Of a DNA stretch of 64,000 nt, positions 8,229 to 16,277 are shown piece by piece. The position numbers and the translations under genes are program-made. The notes beneath the pieces are model-generated. The model saw only the letters and a list, made by a program, of their open reading frames with translations. It did no database searches and was not told the DNA's origin. The first letter of the stretch is position 1. Each line of letters begins with the position of its first letter. The stretch comes from Hymenobacter caeli (GTDB taxonomy: Bacteria > Bacteroidota > Bacteroidia > Cytophagales > Hymenobacteraceae): positions 62,001 to 126,000 of the forward strand of contig NZ_JABSNP010000008.1 in NCBI RefSeq assembly GCF_013294115.1, written 5' to 3'.

Positions 8229-9722
8229 ATGGGTTTGAGTAAGCCTAAAATTCGCATCAAGCCGCCCGTGGCCGTCATCGGGGCGGGGGTGGCGGGGCTG
8301 GCCGCGGCCGCGCGGCTGGCTGTGGCGGGCCACGCCGTCACGGTGTTCGAGGCGGGGCCCTCGTTTGGCGGCAAAATGCACCAGTTTGAGTTGCCCGGCG
8401 GCTACCGCTTCGACGCGGGGCCCTCGCTCTTCACCCTGCCGCAGCTAGTGGATGATGTTTTTCGGCTCGCCCGCCGCCCGCCGGCCGACTACTTCCGCTA
8501 CAAACGGCTGGACCCGATTACCAACTACTTCTTCGCCGACGGCACGCGCCTCGCGGCCTGGGCCGAGGCCGATAAATTTGCTGCCGAAGTGGAGGAAAAG
8601 CTGGGGGCCCCGGCGGCCACCGTCACGCAGTTTCTGGCGCGCAGCGGCCGGGCCTACGACGCCACGGCGGGCACGTTTTTGCACAAGTCGCTGCACAAGG
8701 CGGGCACCTACTTCAGCCCCGAAACCCTGAAGGCCGTGGGGGCCCTGCCGGCGCTGGGCCTGCTCGGCACCATGCACCAGCGCCACGCCAAGGCCTTCGC
8801 CGACCCGCGCCTGGTGCAGCTCTTCGACCGCTACGCCACTTACAACGGCTCCGACCCGTACCAAGCCCCCGCCACGCTGAGCATGATTCCGCACCTGGAG
8901 CACGGCATCGGCGCGTTTTACCCCGTAGGCGGTATCTACGCCATTGCCGAAAGCCTGCACCGGCTGGCCACGGAATTCGGGGTGAAATTCCGGTTCAACG
9001 AGCCGGTGGAGGAAATTTTGGTGGCCGATAAGCACGTCACGGGCTTGCGCACGGCCCAAGACGTGTACGATTTCGGCCGGGTGGTGAGCAACATGGACGT
9101 GGTGCCCACCTACCGCCGCCTGCTGCCCACCCAGCCCGCCCCCGAGCGCACCCTGGCCCAGCCCCGCTCCTCGTCGGCCCTAATCTTCTACTGGGGCATC
9201 GCCCGCGAATTCCCCGAGCTGGATTTGCACAACATCTTCTTCTCCAGTGACTACCAGCAGGAGTTCAAGGCCATTTTCGAGGGTAAAACCGTGGCCGACG
9301 ACGTGACGGTGTACGTCAACGTCACATCCAAGAAAACGCCCGCCGACGCCCCGGCCGGCCACGAAAACTGGTTCGTGATGGTGAACGTGCCCCACGACGA
9401 AGGCCAGGACTGGGACGCCCTCACCCAGAAAACGCGCCGCCTCGTGCTGGCCCGGTTGTCCGGGGCCCTAGGTACGCCCATCGAGCCGCTCATCCGAGCC
9501 GAAAAAATCTGGACGCCGCCCGGCATCGCCGCCGATACGTCGTCGTCCGGTGGGGCCCTCTACGGCAGCTCCAGCAACAACCCGCTGGCGGCCTTCCTGC
9601 GCCACCCCAACTTCTCGGGCCGGCTCGACGGCCTGTACTTCTGCGGCGGCTCGGTGCACCCCGGCGGCGGCATCCCGCTGTGCCTGTTGTCGGCCAAAAT
9701 TGTGGCGGAGCTGATTGGGTAA
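8229..9722 (+). CDS. crtD: Carotenoid desaturase, CrtI/CrtD type
   Basis: 497 aa FAD-dependent phytoene-desaturase-family enzyme. The N-terminal dinucleotide fold reads 'VAVIGAGVAGLAAAARLA', then 'FEAGPSFGGKM' and 'GYRFDAGPSLFTLP'; the C-terminal FAD motif is 'GLYFCGGSVHPGGGIPLCL'. In Bacteroidetes with acyclic or monocyclic hydroxylated carotenoids a second CrtI homologue, CrtD (1-hydroxycarotenoid 3,4-desaturase), acts in flexixanthin-type synthesis. I favour CrtD over CrtI from general resemblance and because no crtB is adjacent, but this needs a tree. Carotenoids matter here because the window also encodes a rhodopsin and the beta-carotene-cleaving Blh. It lies directly after the REP element and stops before a strong hairpin. 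Confidence 0.8.
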   Translation: MGLSKPKIRIKPPVAVIGAGVAGLAAAARLAVAGHAVTVFEAGPSFGGKMHQFELPGGYRFDAGPSLFTLPQLVDDVFRLARRPPADYFRYKRLDPITNYFFADGTRLAAWAEADKFAAEVEEKLGAPAATVTQFLARSGRAYDATAGTFLHKSLHKAGTYFSPETLKAVGALPALGLLGTMHQRHAKAFADPRLVQLFDRYATYNGSDPYQAPATLSMIPHLEHGIGAFYPVGGIYAIAESLHRLATEFGVKFRFNEPVEEILVADKHVTGLRTAQDVYDFGRVVSNMDVVPTYRRLLPTQPAPERTLAQPRSSSALIFYWGIAREFPELDLHNIFFSSDYQQEFKAIFEGKTVADDVTVYVNVTSKKTPADAPAGHENWFVMVNVPHDEGQDWDALTQKTRRLVLARLSGALGTPIEPLIRAEKIWTPPGIAADTSSSGGALYGSSSNNPLAAFLRHPNFSGRLDGLYFCGGSVHPGGGIPLCLLSAKIVAELIG

Positions 9723-9762
9723 AGCTTTTTGAGAGGATGCGTCCCTACATCCTGACCTAAAA

Positions 9763-9798
9763 AAAGGGGCCCTCCGCTACGTAGCGGGGACCCCCTTT
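9763..9798. terminator. Bidirectional hairpin terminator between convergent genes
   Basis: A hairpin with arms AAAGGGG...TCCGCTA and TAGCGGGGA...CCCCTTT lies 41 bp after the desaturase stop and just beyond the end of the opposing small gene. It is flanked by A- and T-rich runs on each side, as expected for termination in both directions. Confidence 0.75.
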
Positions 9799-9817
9799 CT
9801 GCTTTTGAGCAGCAACG

Positions 9818-10024
9818 TTAATCGTAGGCTGGCTTGTCGATGCTGGCCTTGTCGTGGCCCCGGTTGGGGTGGGTGATGCCAGCATCCAACGCATCTTGTT
9901 CCAGCTGCTCTTCCTTGGCTTCGCTAAAATCGTCCACCGGTAGGGCGTCGGCTTTGGGGTGGCCTTCTAGGTTGCGCTGGTCGGAGTTCTCGCTGTCCTT
10001 CTGGTTGTTGTGGTGGGTAGGCAT
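9818..10024 (-). CDS. Small hydrophilic hypothetical protein
   Basis: 68 aa, rich in Asp, Glu, Asn, Gln, Lys and His, with no hydrophobic core, no Cys and no membrane segment. It begins 'MPTHHNNQKDSENSDQ' and ends 'HDKASIDKPAYD'. The composition suggests an intrinsically disordered, hydrophilin-like protein; related short proteins are common in Hymenobacter and other Cytophagales without known function. It follows a larger acidic disordered protein on the same strand (44 bp spacing), so the pair may be co-transcribed. I cannot assign a role; a stress or desiccation function is only a guess from composition. Confidence 0.6.
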   Translation of the reverse strand: MPTHHNNQKDSENSDQRNLEGHPKADALPVDDFSEAKEEQLEQDALDAGITHPNRGHDKASIDKPAYD

Positions 10025-10068
10025 GGCAGAAGTAAGTTAGGTGGGGAAAGAATTGATGGGCCAAGGCC

Positions 10069-10587
10069 CTACTGGTCAATGGCCGTATCGGAGGCGTTGA
10101 AGTCGGTCAACTCGGCGTTGGTATCGGTGCCGGTGATGGGCTTGATGGGCTTGGGCTCCATTTCGCCCATGCCCACGCGCGAGGCGGGGTTTTCCATCTC
10201 GTCGGGGCCCTTGCGGCGGTCGTCGGCGTCCAGCTCGTCCACGGGGCCGCCGGGGTTGTGCACGGCCACCAAGTCGGGGTCGTCGTCGTAGGTTTCGAGG
10301 GCCGGCAAATCCTGGTTGGCGCGGGCGTCGCGGCCCTCGTCGTCCGAGCGCATGTTGTCGGCGGGCGGGCTCATGGCGTCGGCGTTTTCGTTCACGCCCA
10401 GGGCGGTTTCGCCGCCGGCCGTGTCGGAGCCGTAGCCCTGCTTGCCCTCGCGGTTGCCGAAGCCGCCGCGGGCGTCGTCGTTCTTGGGCGGGTCGGCGTT
10501 GGGGATGTAGTGGCCAGCGCGCATCTCTTCGTCGGTGGTGTCGTCGTTGATGACGCGGATGGGGCGGTTATTGGGATCGACGGGCAT
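10069..10587 (-). CDS. Acidic, disordered hypothetical protein
   Basis: 172 aa, dominated by Asp, Glu, Gly, Asn and Pro with few hydrophobic residues; repeated short acidic patches such as 'ETYDDDPDLVAVHNPGGP' and 'MEPKPIKPITGTDTNAELT'. No signal peptide, membrane helix or catalytic motif. The N-terminus 'MPVDPNNRPIRVINDDTTDE' is the most ordered-looking stretch. Upstream of the 68-aa hydrophilic gene on the same strand, and divergent from the pterin dehydratase gene. The consistent high-GC codon use and the clean start support a real gene despite the lack of homology I can recognise. Function unknown. Confidence 0.6.
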   Translation of the reverse strand: MPVDPNNRPIRVINDDTTDEEMRAGHYIPNADPPKNDDARGGFGNREGKQGYGSDTAGGETALGVNENADAMSPPADNMRSDDEGRDARANQDLPALETYDDDPDLVAVHNPGGPVDELDADDRRKGPDEMENPASRVGMGEMEPKPIKPITGTDTNAELTDFNASDTAIDQ

Positions 10588-10688
10588 CGGAGCGGCGGGT
10601 GAAGTGATTGAAAGGCTAAGGAAAGGTGTACTTTGGTTTGGCCCTTTAGGTTGTGCACCGCTACCGCCCCGGCCTTTCCCCCTGCCCC

Positions 10689-10931
10689 ATGTGGACCGAA
10701 ACCGACAACAGCCTGCGGCGCGGCTTCCGCTTCGCCGATTTCAAAACCGCCTTTGCCTTCCTCACCGAAGTAGCCGCCGAAGCCGAGCGGCTCGACCACC
10801 ACCCCTGGTTCAGCAACGAGTACGGCGCGGTCGAATTCCGCCTGCGCACCCACGACCGGGGCAACACCGTGACGGCCCGCGACCACCGGCTGGCCGCCGC
10901 CATCGACGCCGTGGCCGCCCGGTATTTTTAG
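10689..10931 (+). CDS. phhB: 4a-hydroxytetrahydrobiopterin dehydratase (PCD/PhhB family)
   Basis: 80 aa from the ATG at 10689; the frame extends upstream to 10653 but the added residues are not family-like. 'ERLDHHPWFSNEYGAVEFRL' followed by 'THDRGNTVTARDHRLA' is the pterin carbinolamine dehydratase signature, with the paired active-site histidines HH. The enzyme regenerates the pterin cofactor of aromatic amino acid hydroxylases by dehydrating 4a-hydroxytetrahydrobiopterin. The family is usually ~95-110 aa, so this copy is short at the N-terminus. No phenylalanine hydroxylase is in the window. It lies alone before rsmI. Confidence 0.85.
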   Translation: MWTETDNSLRRGFRFADFKTAFAFLTEVAAEAERLDHHPWFSNEYGAVEFRLRTHDRGNTVTARDHRLAAAIDAVAARYF

Positions 10932-11056
10932 TGAGCAGTTGGCAGGGAGTAGCAATTGCTATTGAAGCCGTGTAGGAATTGGCCAAAAACCATTAGCGCG
11001 GCATTCAACAGGTAATCTCCACCAGCTATTCACGGCTAACTGACCCCTGCCCCGGC

Positions 11057-11064
11057 TACCTTTG
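11057..11064 (+). promoter_or_regulatory. -7 promoter element TACCTTTG, 4 nt before the rsmI start
   Basis: A perfect TAnnTTTG element followed by CCCC and then the ATG at 11069. The expected start of transcription would fall on or next to the start codon, giving a leaderless mRNA. Confidence 0.6.
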
Positions 11065-11068
11065 CCCC

Positions 11069-11863
11069 ATGCCCGCTCCCCCCGCCCTCACCCTCGTGCC
11101 CACGCCCATCGGCAACCTGGAGGACATCACCCTGCGGGCCATCCGGGTGCTGGGCGAGGCCGACCTGGTGCTGGCCGAAGACACCCGCGTGAGCGGCCGC
11201 CTGCTCCAGCACCTGGGCCTGAAAAAACCGCTGCTCAGCTACCACCTCCACAACGAGCACCAGCAAGTACCCCGCCTGCTGGAACGGCTGGAGAAAGGCG
11301 AAAAAATGGCCCTGGTGAGCGACGCCGGCACGCCCGGCATCTCCGACCCCGGCTTCCTGCTGGTGCGCGAGTGCCTGGCGCGGGGCTTGGCCGTGGAGTG
11401 CCTGCCGGGCCCCACGGCCCTGGTGCCGGCCCTGCTCAAATCGGGCTTCGGGGCCGAGCGGTTCACGTTTGAAGGGTTTTTGCCCGTCAAAAAAGGCCGC
11501 CAGACCCGCCTGCGCGAGCTGGCCCCCGAGCCCCGGACGATGATTTTTTATGAGTCGCCGCACCGGCTGGTGAAAACTCTCGGCCAGCTGGCCGAGGTGT
11601 TCGGGCCCCAGCGCCCGGCCTCCGTGAGCCGGGAGCTGACCAAGCTATTTGAAGAAACCGTGACCGGCACGCTGGCCAGCCTGGCCACCGAGTTCGGGGC
11701 CCGGGCCGCCATCAAGGGCGAAATTGTGCTGGTGGTGGCCGGCAACCCCGCCCCGCCCGCCCGCGAAGGCCGCGCCGGTCGCTACGACCACGAAGAAGCT
11801 GAAGACGAAGACGATGCGCCAACCAACCACCGCGATGCCGACGACGAGTTTGGCGAAGATTAG
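11069..11863 (+). CDS. rsmI: 16S rRNA (cytidine(1402)-2'-O)-methyltransferase RsmI
   Basis: 264 aa tetrapyrrole-methylase-fold enzyme that 2'-O-methylates C1402 in the ribosomal decoding centre. Family signatures are clear: 'LVPTPIGNLEDITLRAI', 'LVLAEDTRVSGRLLQHL', 'MALVSDAGTPGISDPGFLLV', 'VECLPGPTALVPALLKSG', 'TFEGFLPVKKGRQTRL' and 'IFYESPHRLVKTL'. The C-terminal ~25 residues are acidic and beyond the family core. The gene overlaps the start of lnt by about 50 bp in another frame, so the two are co-transcribed and probably translationally coupled. Its -7 element sits 4 nt before the ATG. Confidence 0.96.
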   Translation: MPAPPALTLVPTPIGNLEDITLRAIRVLGEADLVLAEDTRVSGRLLQHLGLKKPLLSYHLHNEHQQVPRLLERLEKGEKMALVSDAGTPGISDPGFLLVRECLARGLAVECLPGPTALVPALLKSGFGAERFTFEGFLPVKKGRQTRLRELAPEPRTMIFYESPHRLVKTLGQLAEVFGPQRPASVSRELTKLFEETVTGTLASLATEFGARAAIKGEIVLVVAGNPAPPAREGRAGRYDHEEAEDEDDAPTNHRDADDEFGED

Positions 11864-13580
11864 CCCTTGGCGGCACCCCGCCGCGCTGGCCCTGCTGGGG
11901 GCCGCCCTGCTCTGGACCGGCTGGTCCACCAGCGGTAAGCTCTGGCCCCTGGGCCTGTTCGTGGGCTGGGTGCCCTACCTGCTCCTGGAGCACCGCTTCA
12001 CGCAGCAGGGGGCCCGCAAGGGCCGCGTGTTTGCCGGCACCTACTTATTGCTGGTGCTCTGGAACGCCTTCACCGTGTGGTGGGTGAGCTACGCCGACCT
12101 GGCCGCCGGCATCGCTGCCGTGGTCCTGAACGCGCTGCTCATGTGCCTGCCGCTCATGGCCTTCCGCCAAACCAAGAAGCGCCTGGGGCCCCGCATCGGC
12201 TACCTCGCGCTGCCCATCTACTGGATTGCCTTCGAGCAGCTGCACCTGCGCTGGGACCTCACCTGGCCCTGGCTCACGCTGGGCAACGGCTTTGCCGCCG
12301 TGCCGCAGTGGGTTCAGTGGTACGAATACACCGGCTTCCTGGGCGGCTCGGTGTGGGTGTGGGCGGTGAATTTGCTGGTTTTCTTTGCGTTGGTTGACAA
12401 AAAGACGTTGGTACTTGCCAACGAAACGGCCACGGCAGTGGTGGCCGGGCCGGCTGATTTGGTAGGTATGCGGCCCTTTGGGACGAGATTCATAGCGCCT
12501 TTTTTGGCGATAATACTGCCGCTTATCCTCTCCTTCGCCATTGGTGCTACCTACCAGGAGCAGGGCCCCGGGGCCGAGGTGGTGGTGGTGCAGCCCAACG
12601 TGAACCCCTACACCGAGAAGTTTGCTGGGACTCCTGACTTCGTTTCCTACGACGAGCAGCTGACGCGGCTGCTGGCACTCAGCACCCGGCAACTCACGCC
12701 CCAAACCCGGCTCGTGCTCTGGCCCGAAACCAGCCTGGCCGACCATTACCAGGAACGGGTTATCAACAATTACCCCCGCATCCAGCGCATCCGGGCCTGG
12801 CTGGGGCAGCACCCGGGCGTGGCCCTCGTCACGGGCATGACCAGCATCGTGACCTACCCCAGCAAGGAAGCCGCCACCGAAACGGCCCTCTTCCGCGACG
12901 AGCTGGGCTACTACGACGTGTGCAACACGGCCGCGTACTTCGCCGGCCCGGCCGCGCCGGTGCAGTTCTACCACAAGGAGCGGCTGGTGCCGGGCGTCGA
13001 AAAAATCCCCACCTTTCTCACGTCCCTCATCAGCCACATCGACCTGGGCGGCTACGTGGGCAGCTACGGCACGGTGCCCGAAACCACGCTGTTCCGCGTG
13101 CCCGGGGCCCCCGCGCTGGTGGTGCGGCCCCTCGTGTGCTACGAGTCCATCTACGGCGACTTCACGGCCCAATACGTGCGCGGCGGGGCCAACCTGCTGA
13201 GCTTGGTCACGAACGACGCCTGGTGGCACGACTCGCCCGGCTACCGGCAGCTGCTGCGCCTGGGGGCCCTGCGCGCCATCGAAACCCGCCGCGACCTGGC
13301 CCGCGCCGCCAATACGGGCTTCACCGGCTTCGTCAACCAAAAGGGCACCCTTACGCAGCTGGCCCCCACCTGGGTGCCCACCGCCAGCCGCGCCACGGTG
13401 CACCTGAACGACAAGCTGACCTTTTATACCCGCGTGGGCGAGTACATCGGCCGCGGCTGCCAGGCCCTGGCCCTGCTGCTACTCGGCTGGGTAATTGCCC
13501 GCGCCTTCGCGGGGCCCCGGGTAGCAAACCAAGTAGCCCGTCATGCTGAGCCTGTCGAAGCATCTCTCCCGCAGCAGTAA
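11814..13580 (+). CDS. lnt: Apolipoprotein N-acyltransferase Lnt
   Basis: 588 aa from the ATG at 11814 (an ATG at 11835 is also possible; a longer frame to 11724 is within rsmI). Inner-membrane enzyme adding the third acyl chain to lipoproteins. About six N-terminal membrane helices precede the nitrilase domain, whose Glu-Lys-Cys triad is visible: E305 in 'LVLWPETSLADHY', K388 in 'FYHKERLVPGVEK', C442 in 'RPLVCYESIYGDF'. A final helix follows near 'ALALLLLGWVIARA'. The last ~13 residues ('RHAEPVEASLPQQ') are encoded by the left arm of a dispersed palindromic repeat, so the natural C-terminus appears to have been replaced. The window encodes several lipoproteins that would be substrates. Confidence 0.95.
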   Translation: MRQPTTAMPTTSLAKISPWRHPAALALLGAALLWTGWSTSGKLWPLGLFVGWVPYLLLEHRFTQQGARKGRVFAGTYLLLVLWNAFTVWWVSYADLAAGIAAVVLNALLMCLPLMAFRQTKKRLGPRIGYLALPIYWIAFEQLHLRWDLTWPWLTLGNGFAAVPQWVQWYEYTGFLGGSVWVWAVNLLVFFALVDKKTLVLANETATAVVAGPADLVGMRPFGTRFIAPFLAIILPLILSFAIGATYQEQGPGAEVVVVQPNVNPYTEKFAGTPDFVSYDEQLTRLLALSTRQLTPQTRLVLWPETSLADHYQERVINNYPRIQRIRAWLGQHPGVALVTGMTSIVTYPSKEAATETALFRDELGYYDVCNTAAYFAGPAAPVQFYHKERLVPGVEKIPTFLTSLISHIDLGGYVGSYGTVPETTLFRVPGAPALVVRPLVCYESIYGDFTAQYVRGGANLLSLVTNDAWWHDSPGYRQLLRLGALRAIETRRDLARAANTGFTGFVNQKGTLTQLAPTWVPTASRATVHLNDKLTFYTRVGEYIGRGCQALALLLLGWVIARAFAGPRVANQVARHAEPVEASLPQQ

Positions 13581-13628
13581 TCAATTACTTGCGCGGGGGA
13601 GCTGCTTCGACGGGCTCAGCATGGCGTT
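13538..13628. repeat. Dispersed palindromic repeat, copy 1, overlapping the lnt stop codon
   Basis: Imperfect inverted repeat: GTCATGCTGAGCCTGTCGAA on the left and TTCGACGGGCTCAGCATGGC on the right, with inner arms CATCTCTCCCGC and GCGGGGGAGCTGC. The lnt stop lies in the loop. It shares the GTCATG and CGAAGC(A)TCTC words with 16646-16773 and 46156-46265. Confidence 0.85.
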
Positions 13629-13669
13629 TTAGAACCACTTTCGACGCCTCAACTTTCTAACTAGCAAGA

Positions 13670-14470
13670 ATGACCGATTACCTCGCCCTCTCGCACCAAG
13701 TAGCGGCCCTGTGCCGCAAGACTGCCCAGTTTATTCTGCACGAAGCCAAAACCTTCGACCCCAGCAAGATTGAAAACAAAGGCCTGCACGACATGGTGAG
13801 CTATGTGGACCAGGAAGCGGAGCGCCGCCTGGTGGCCGGCCTGCGCGAAATCCTGCCCGCCGCCGGCTTCATCACCGAGGAAGGCACCGCCGGGCCCGCC
13901 GCGGAGCGCCAGGAGTTCACCTGGATTATCGACCCGCTCGACGGCACCACCAACTTCATCCACGGGCTGCCGGTATTTTCGGTGAGCGTGGCCCTGCTGC
14001 ACGGCCCCGACCTGGTGGCGGGCGTGGTGCACGAGGCCAACCGCGACGAGAGCTTCCGCGCCGCCAAGGGCCACGGGGCCTGCTGTAACGAGCAGCCCAT
14101 CCGCGTAACCGGGGCCCCCAAGCTGGCCAACTCGCTCATCGCCACCGGCTTCCCTTACTCCAAATTTGCCCAGCTCGACGCCTACCTGAAGGTGCTGGGC
14201 AGCTTCATGCAGCGCACCCACGGCCTGCGCCGCCTGGGCTCGGCCGCCGCCGACCTGGCCTACGTGGCCGCCGGCCGCTTCGACGGCTACTTCGAGTTCA
14301 ACATCAACTCCTACGACGTGGCCGCGGGCCTGCTGCTGGTCACCGAAGCCGGCGGCCGCGTCACCCAGTTCCTGGAGGACGGCGACCCGCTGTTCGGCCG
14401 CGAAGTGGTGGCCAGCAACGGCCTGCTGCACGAGGAGATGCAGGAAGTGATTCGGGAGTTTTGGGGGTAG
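13670..14470 (+). CDS. Inositol monophosphatase family protein
   Basis: 266 aa, Mg-dependent phosphatase of the IMPase/SuhB superfamily. Metal-binding motifs: 'GFITEEG' (Glu), 'WIIDPLDGTTNFIHGLPVFS' (the DPxDGTxNF core) and the C-terminal 'DVAAGLLLVTEAGGRVT' (WD-type Asp motif, with Tyr in place of Trp before the Asp). 'LRRLGSAAADLAYVAAGRFD' is the standard substrate-pocket segment. It hydrolyses inositol-1-phosphate or related sugar phosphates; the physiological substrate cannot be told from sequence. It follows the palindrome after lnt by 41 bp and probably has its own promoter. Confidence 0.92.
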   Translation: MTDYLALSHQVAALCRKTAQFILHEAKTFDPSKIENKGLHDMVSYVDQEAERRLVAGLREILPAAGFITEEGTAGPAAERQEFTWIIDPLDGTTNFIHGLPVFSVSVALLHGPDLVAGVVHEANRDESFRAAKGHGACCNEQPIRVTGAPKLANSLIATGFPYSKFAQLDAYLKVLGSFMQRTHGLRRLGSAAADLAYVAAGRFDGYFEFNINSYDVAAGLLLVTEAGGRVTQFLEDGDPLFGREVVASNGLLHEEMQEVIREFWG

Positions 14471-14607
14471 ATTGGGGCCCGGGAGTGTCTTGGTTGGTTC
14501 TGGTTTTAGTCCTTTAACATAATCCGAGTTATGTCCCCACTCTTGTAATAAGTGCAGGTTATACATAACTAATTCTAAGCATAAATATTAGAACTATTTA
14601 GAAATAG

Positions 14608-15735
14608 CTAGTTGGCTACCGCGCTTTTAACTGCTGCGGCTATCGCTTCCATCTGACTACCTCCCTCTTTATCCAGTATCACTTTCCCATCCTTGCCAAC
14701 CACTACATAGTGGGGAAAACTGGTGACGTGGTACGCTGTCTCCTCCGCGGGGGTCCCCACCACATGGAGATACGTTGCCTGCTGGCGATGCAAAATGCCT
14801 TCTGCCCGGGCAGTGGCCCCCTTGGACTGGTCTAACAAGACGCCAATGACTACCACCTGGCCCGGATAGGTATTCTGTAGCTGCTGCAATTTGGGCATGG
14901 ACGCGATGCAGGGGGCACAGGACGTTTCCCAAAAGTCCAGTACCACTACTTTGCCTCGGTAGGTCTGCAACTTAATCGGGGTCTTGGTAGAACTCAGTAG
15001 CTGAAAGGGTGGAGCCGGCCGCCCGAGTAGCGAAGGGGCTGCCACGGGCGCGGGAGCCGGCACGACTGGACTGTATTCGGCTAGGAAAGCAGGGGTTTGT
15101 AGCTCTTGCGTTCGAGCGGCCGCGTTAAGCTGAACTTTTGAGAGCAACTTGCGCGTAATCCAAGGGCGGCCTCCGCGCACCATTGACGTTCGCACGGCGC
15201 GGACCAGACCGGTTGTGCCATCCAAGAACAAGTCGGTAGAACGGTTCAAGACATCAACAGCTGGTTGGTCGGGATAGCGTAAGTGCAGCACCCCACCCTG
15301 CGGGCTCGGGCTGTAGGTAACGCTTTGGTAGGTAGAGTCAATGGCTAAGAGTTCCTCGACTAGCAATTGCCCCGTCGGACTCCCTAAGATTGTTTGGTCA
15401 TAAGGGTCTTTAATGACGCGGAAGGTTTTGGCCTTGTCGTCTAGGTCGAATCCCACATTACCATTGTAGTAATAGGAGGCACCCAAATCTGGACGATGCC
15501 CGATAAAGCTCACACCCAGCAACTTACTTTTTGGGTTTCGTTGGAGCACTACTTGGCCAGTACGGGTCCAAACAGTGCTCGTACCGATGGTATCAATTCG
15601 TTGTACCTCGTAGTCAGCGGCGTTGAGTGCAGCAATAGTTGTACGATAGGTGTGGAGCCTATCAGCTCCTGTTTGCGCGAAAATGTGCTGCCCAGCGCCT
15701 AGTACCAAAAGAGCGAAGAGTAAATTATATTTCAT
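14608..15735 (-). CDS. Secreted TlpA-like thioredoxin-fold protein, low GC
   Basis: 375 aa with a signal peptide ('MKYNLLFALLVLGAGQHIFA'). The C-terminal ~135 residues are a TlpA/AhpC-TSA thioredoxin domain with C273-A-P-C276 in 'FWETSCAPCIASMPKLQQL' and the cis-Pro strand 'TSFPHYVVVGKDGK'. The N-terminal ~230 residues resemble the DUF4369-like or lipoprotein-carrier-type beta region found before TlpA domains in Bacteroidetes, but I cannot name the family. It would act in the periplasm as a thiol-disulfide reductant. Base composition is clearly lower in GC than both flanking genes and codon choice differs, hinting at acquisition from another lineage. It is transcribed alone, convergent with the phosphatase gene. 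Confidence 0.85.
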   Translation of the reverse strand: MKYNLLFALLVLGAGQHIFAQTGADRLHTYRTTIAALNAADYEVQRIDTIGTSTVWTRTGQVVLQRNPKSKLLGVSFIGHRPDLGASYYYNGNVGFDLDDKAKTFRVIKDPYDQTILGSPTGQLLVEELLAIDSTYQSVTYSPSPQGGVLHLRYPDQPAVDVLNRSTDLFLDGTTGLVRAVRTSMVRGGRPWITRKLLSKVQLNAAARTQELQTPAFLAEYSPVVPAPAPVAAPSLLGRPAPPFQLLSSTKTPIKLQTYRGKVVVLDFWETSCAPCIASMPKLQQLQNTYPGQVVVIGVLLDQSKGATARAEGILHRQQATYLHVVGTPAEETAYHVTSFPHYVVVGKDGKVILDKEGGSQMEAIAAAVKSAVAN

Positions 15736-15976
15736 GTGAAGGAACCTGATTAGCGGTAAGTATACGCGCTAAAGTGGGGTAGTTTAGAGCTTGTTGTGTG
15801 GGTTAACTAGTCTTAAGATGAGTTACAAAGAGCTTTTTACGTGTTGTAAACGGTCGTTCGCAATATGTAAATTTATTCGGCTTCTAACCAGCACCTCCAC
15901 TTACAGCACCCGCCCCAAACGTAACCCGGGGCCCCAGCGCAAACTTTTGCTAGGCCCCCGGCGTTTCTAAACAGCT

Positions 15977-16159
15977 ATGCTAGTTCAATATATCCTTGTG
16001 GCTGCCATCGTGTTGGGGGTCCTATTTTTTCTGGGCCGCCGGGCGTGGCGGGCCTTCTTCTCGAAAGAGCAAGTGGGCTGCGCCAAGGGCTGCGGGGCCT
16101 GCGGTGGCATCGACGTGGACCGCTTGGAGCGCACCATCGCGGCCCGCACCGGGCGCTGA
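15977..16159 (+). CDS. Small Cys-rich membrane protein (FeoB-associated type)
   Basis: 60 aa: one N-terminal transmembrane helix ('LVQYILVAAIVLGVLFFLG'), a basic stretch 'RRAWRAFF', then 'VGCAKGCGACGGID' with three Cys. This matches the short FeoB-associated Cys-rich membrane proteins. In other bacteria these lie beside feoB, a ferrous iron transporter; no feoB is seen in this window, so the link to iron is only from the family. The Cys cluster could hold a metal or an Fe-S cluster. Confidence 0.72.
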   Translation: MLVQYILVAAIVLGVLFFLGRRAWRAFFSKEQVGCAKGCGACGGIDVDRLERTIAARTGR

Positions 16160-16277
16160 GGCCGACCTGAGGTAATTTTAGCAACGTGGTAACCTGCGGC
16201 TGCCAGCGGCCCGTATAGCTGCCGAGCTACTGCCCCGCGGCGGGGCTTTATTTTCCCACCAATTACCGCCCCTCGCC

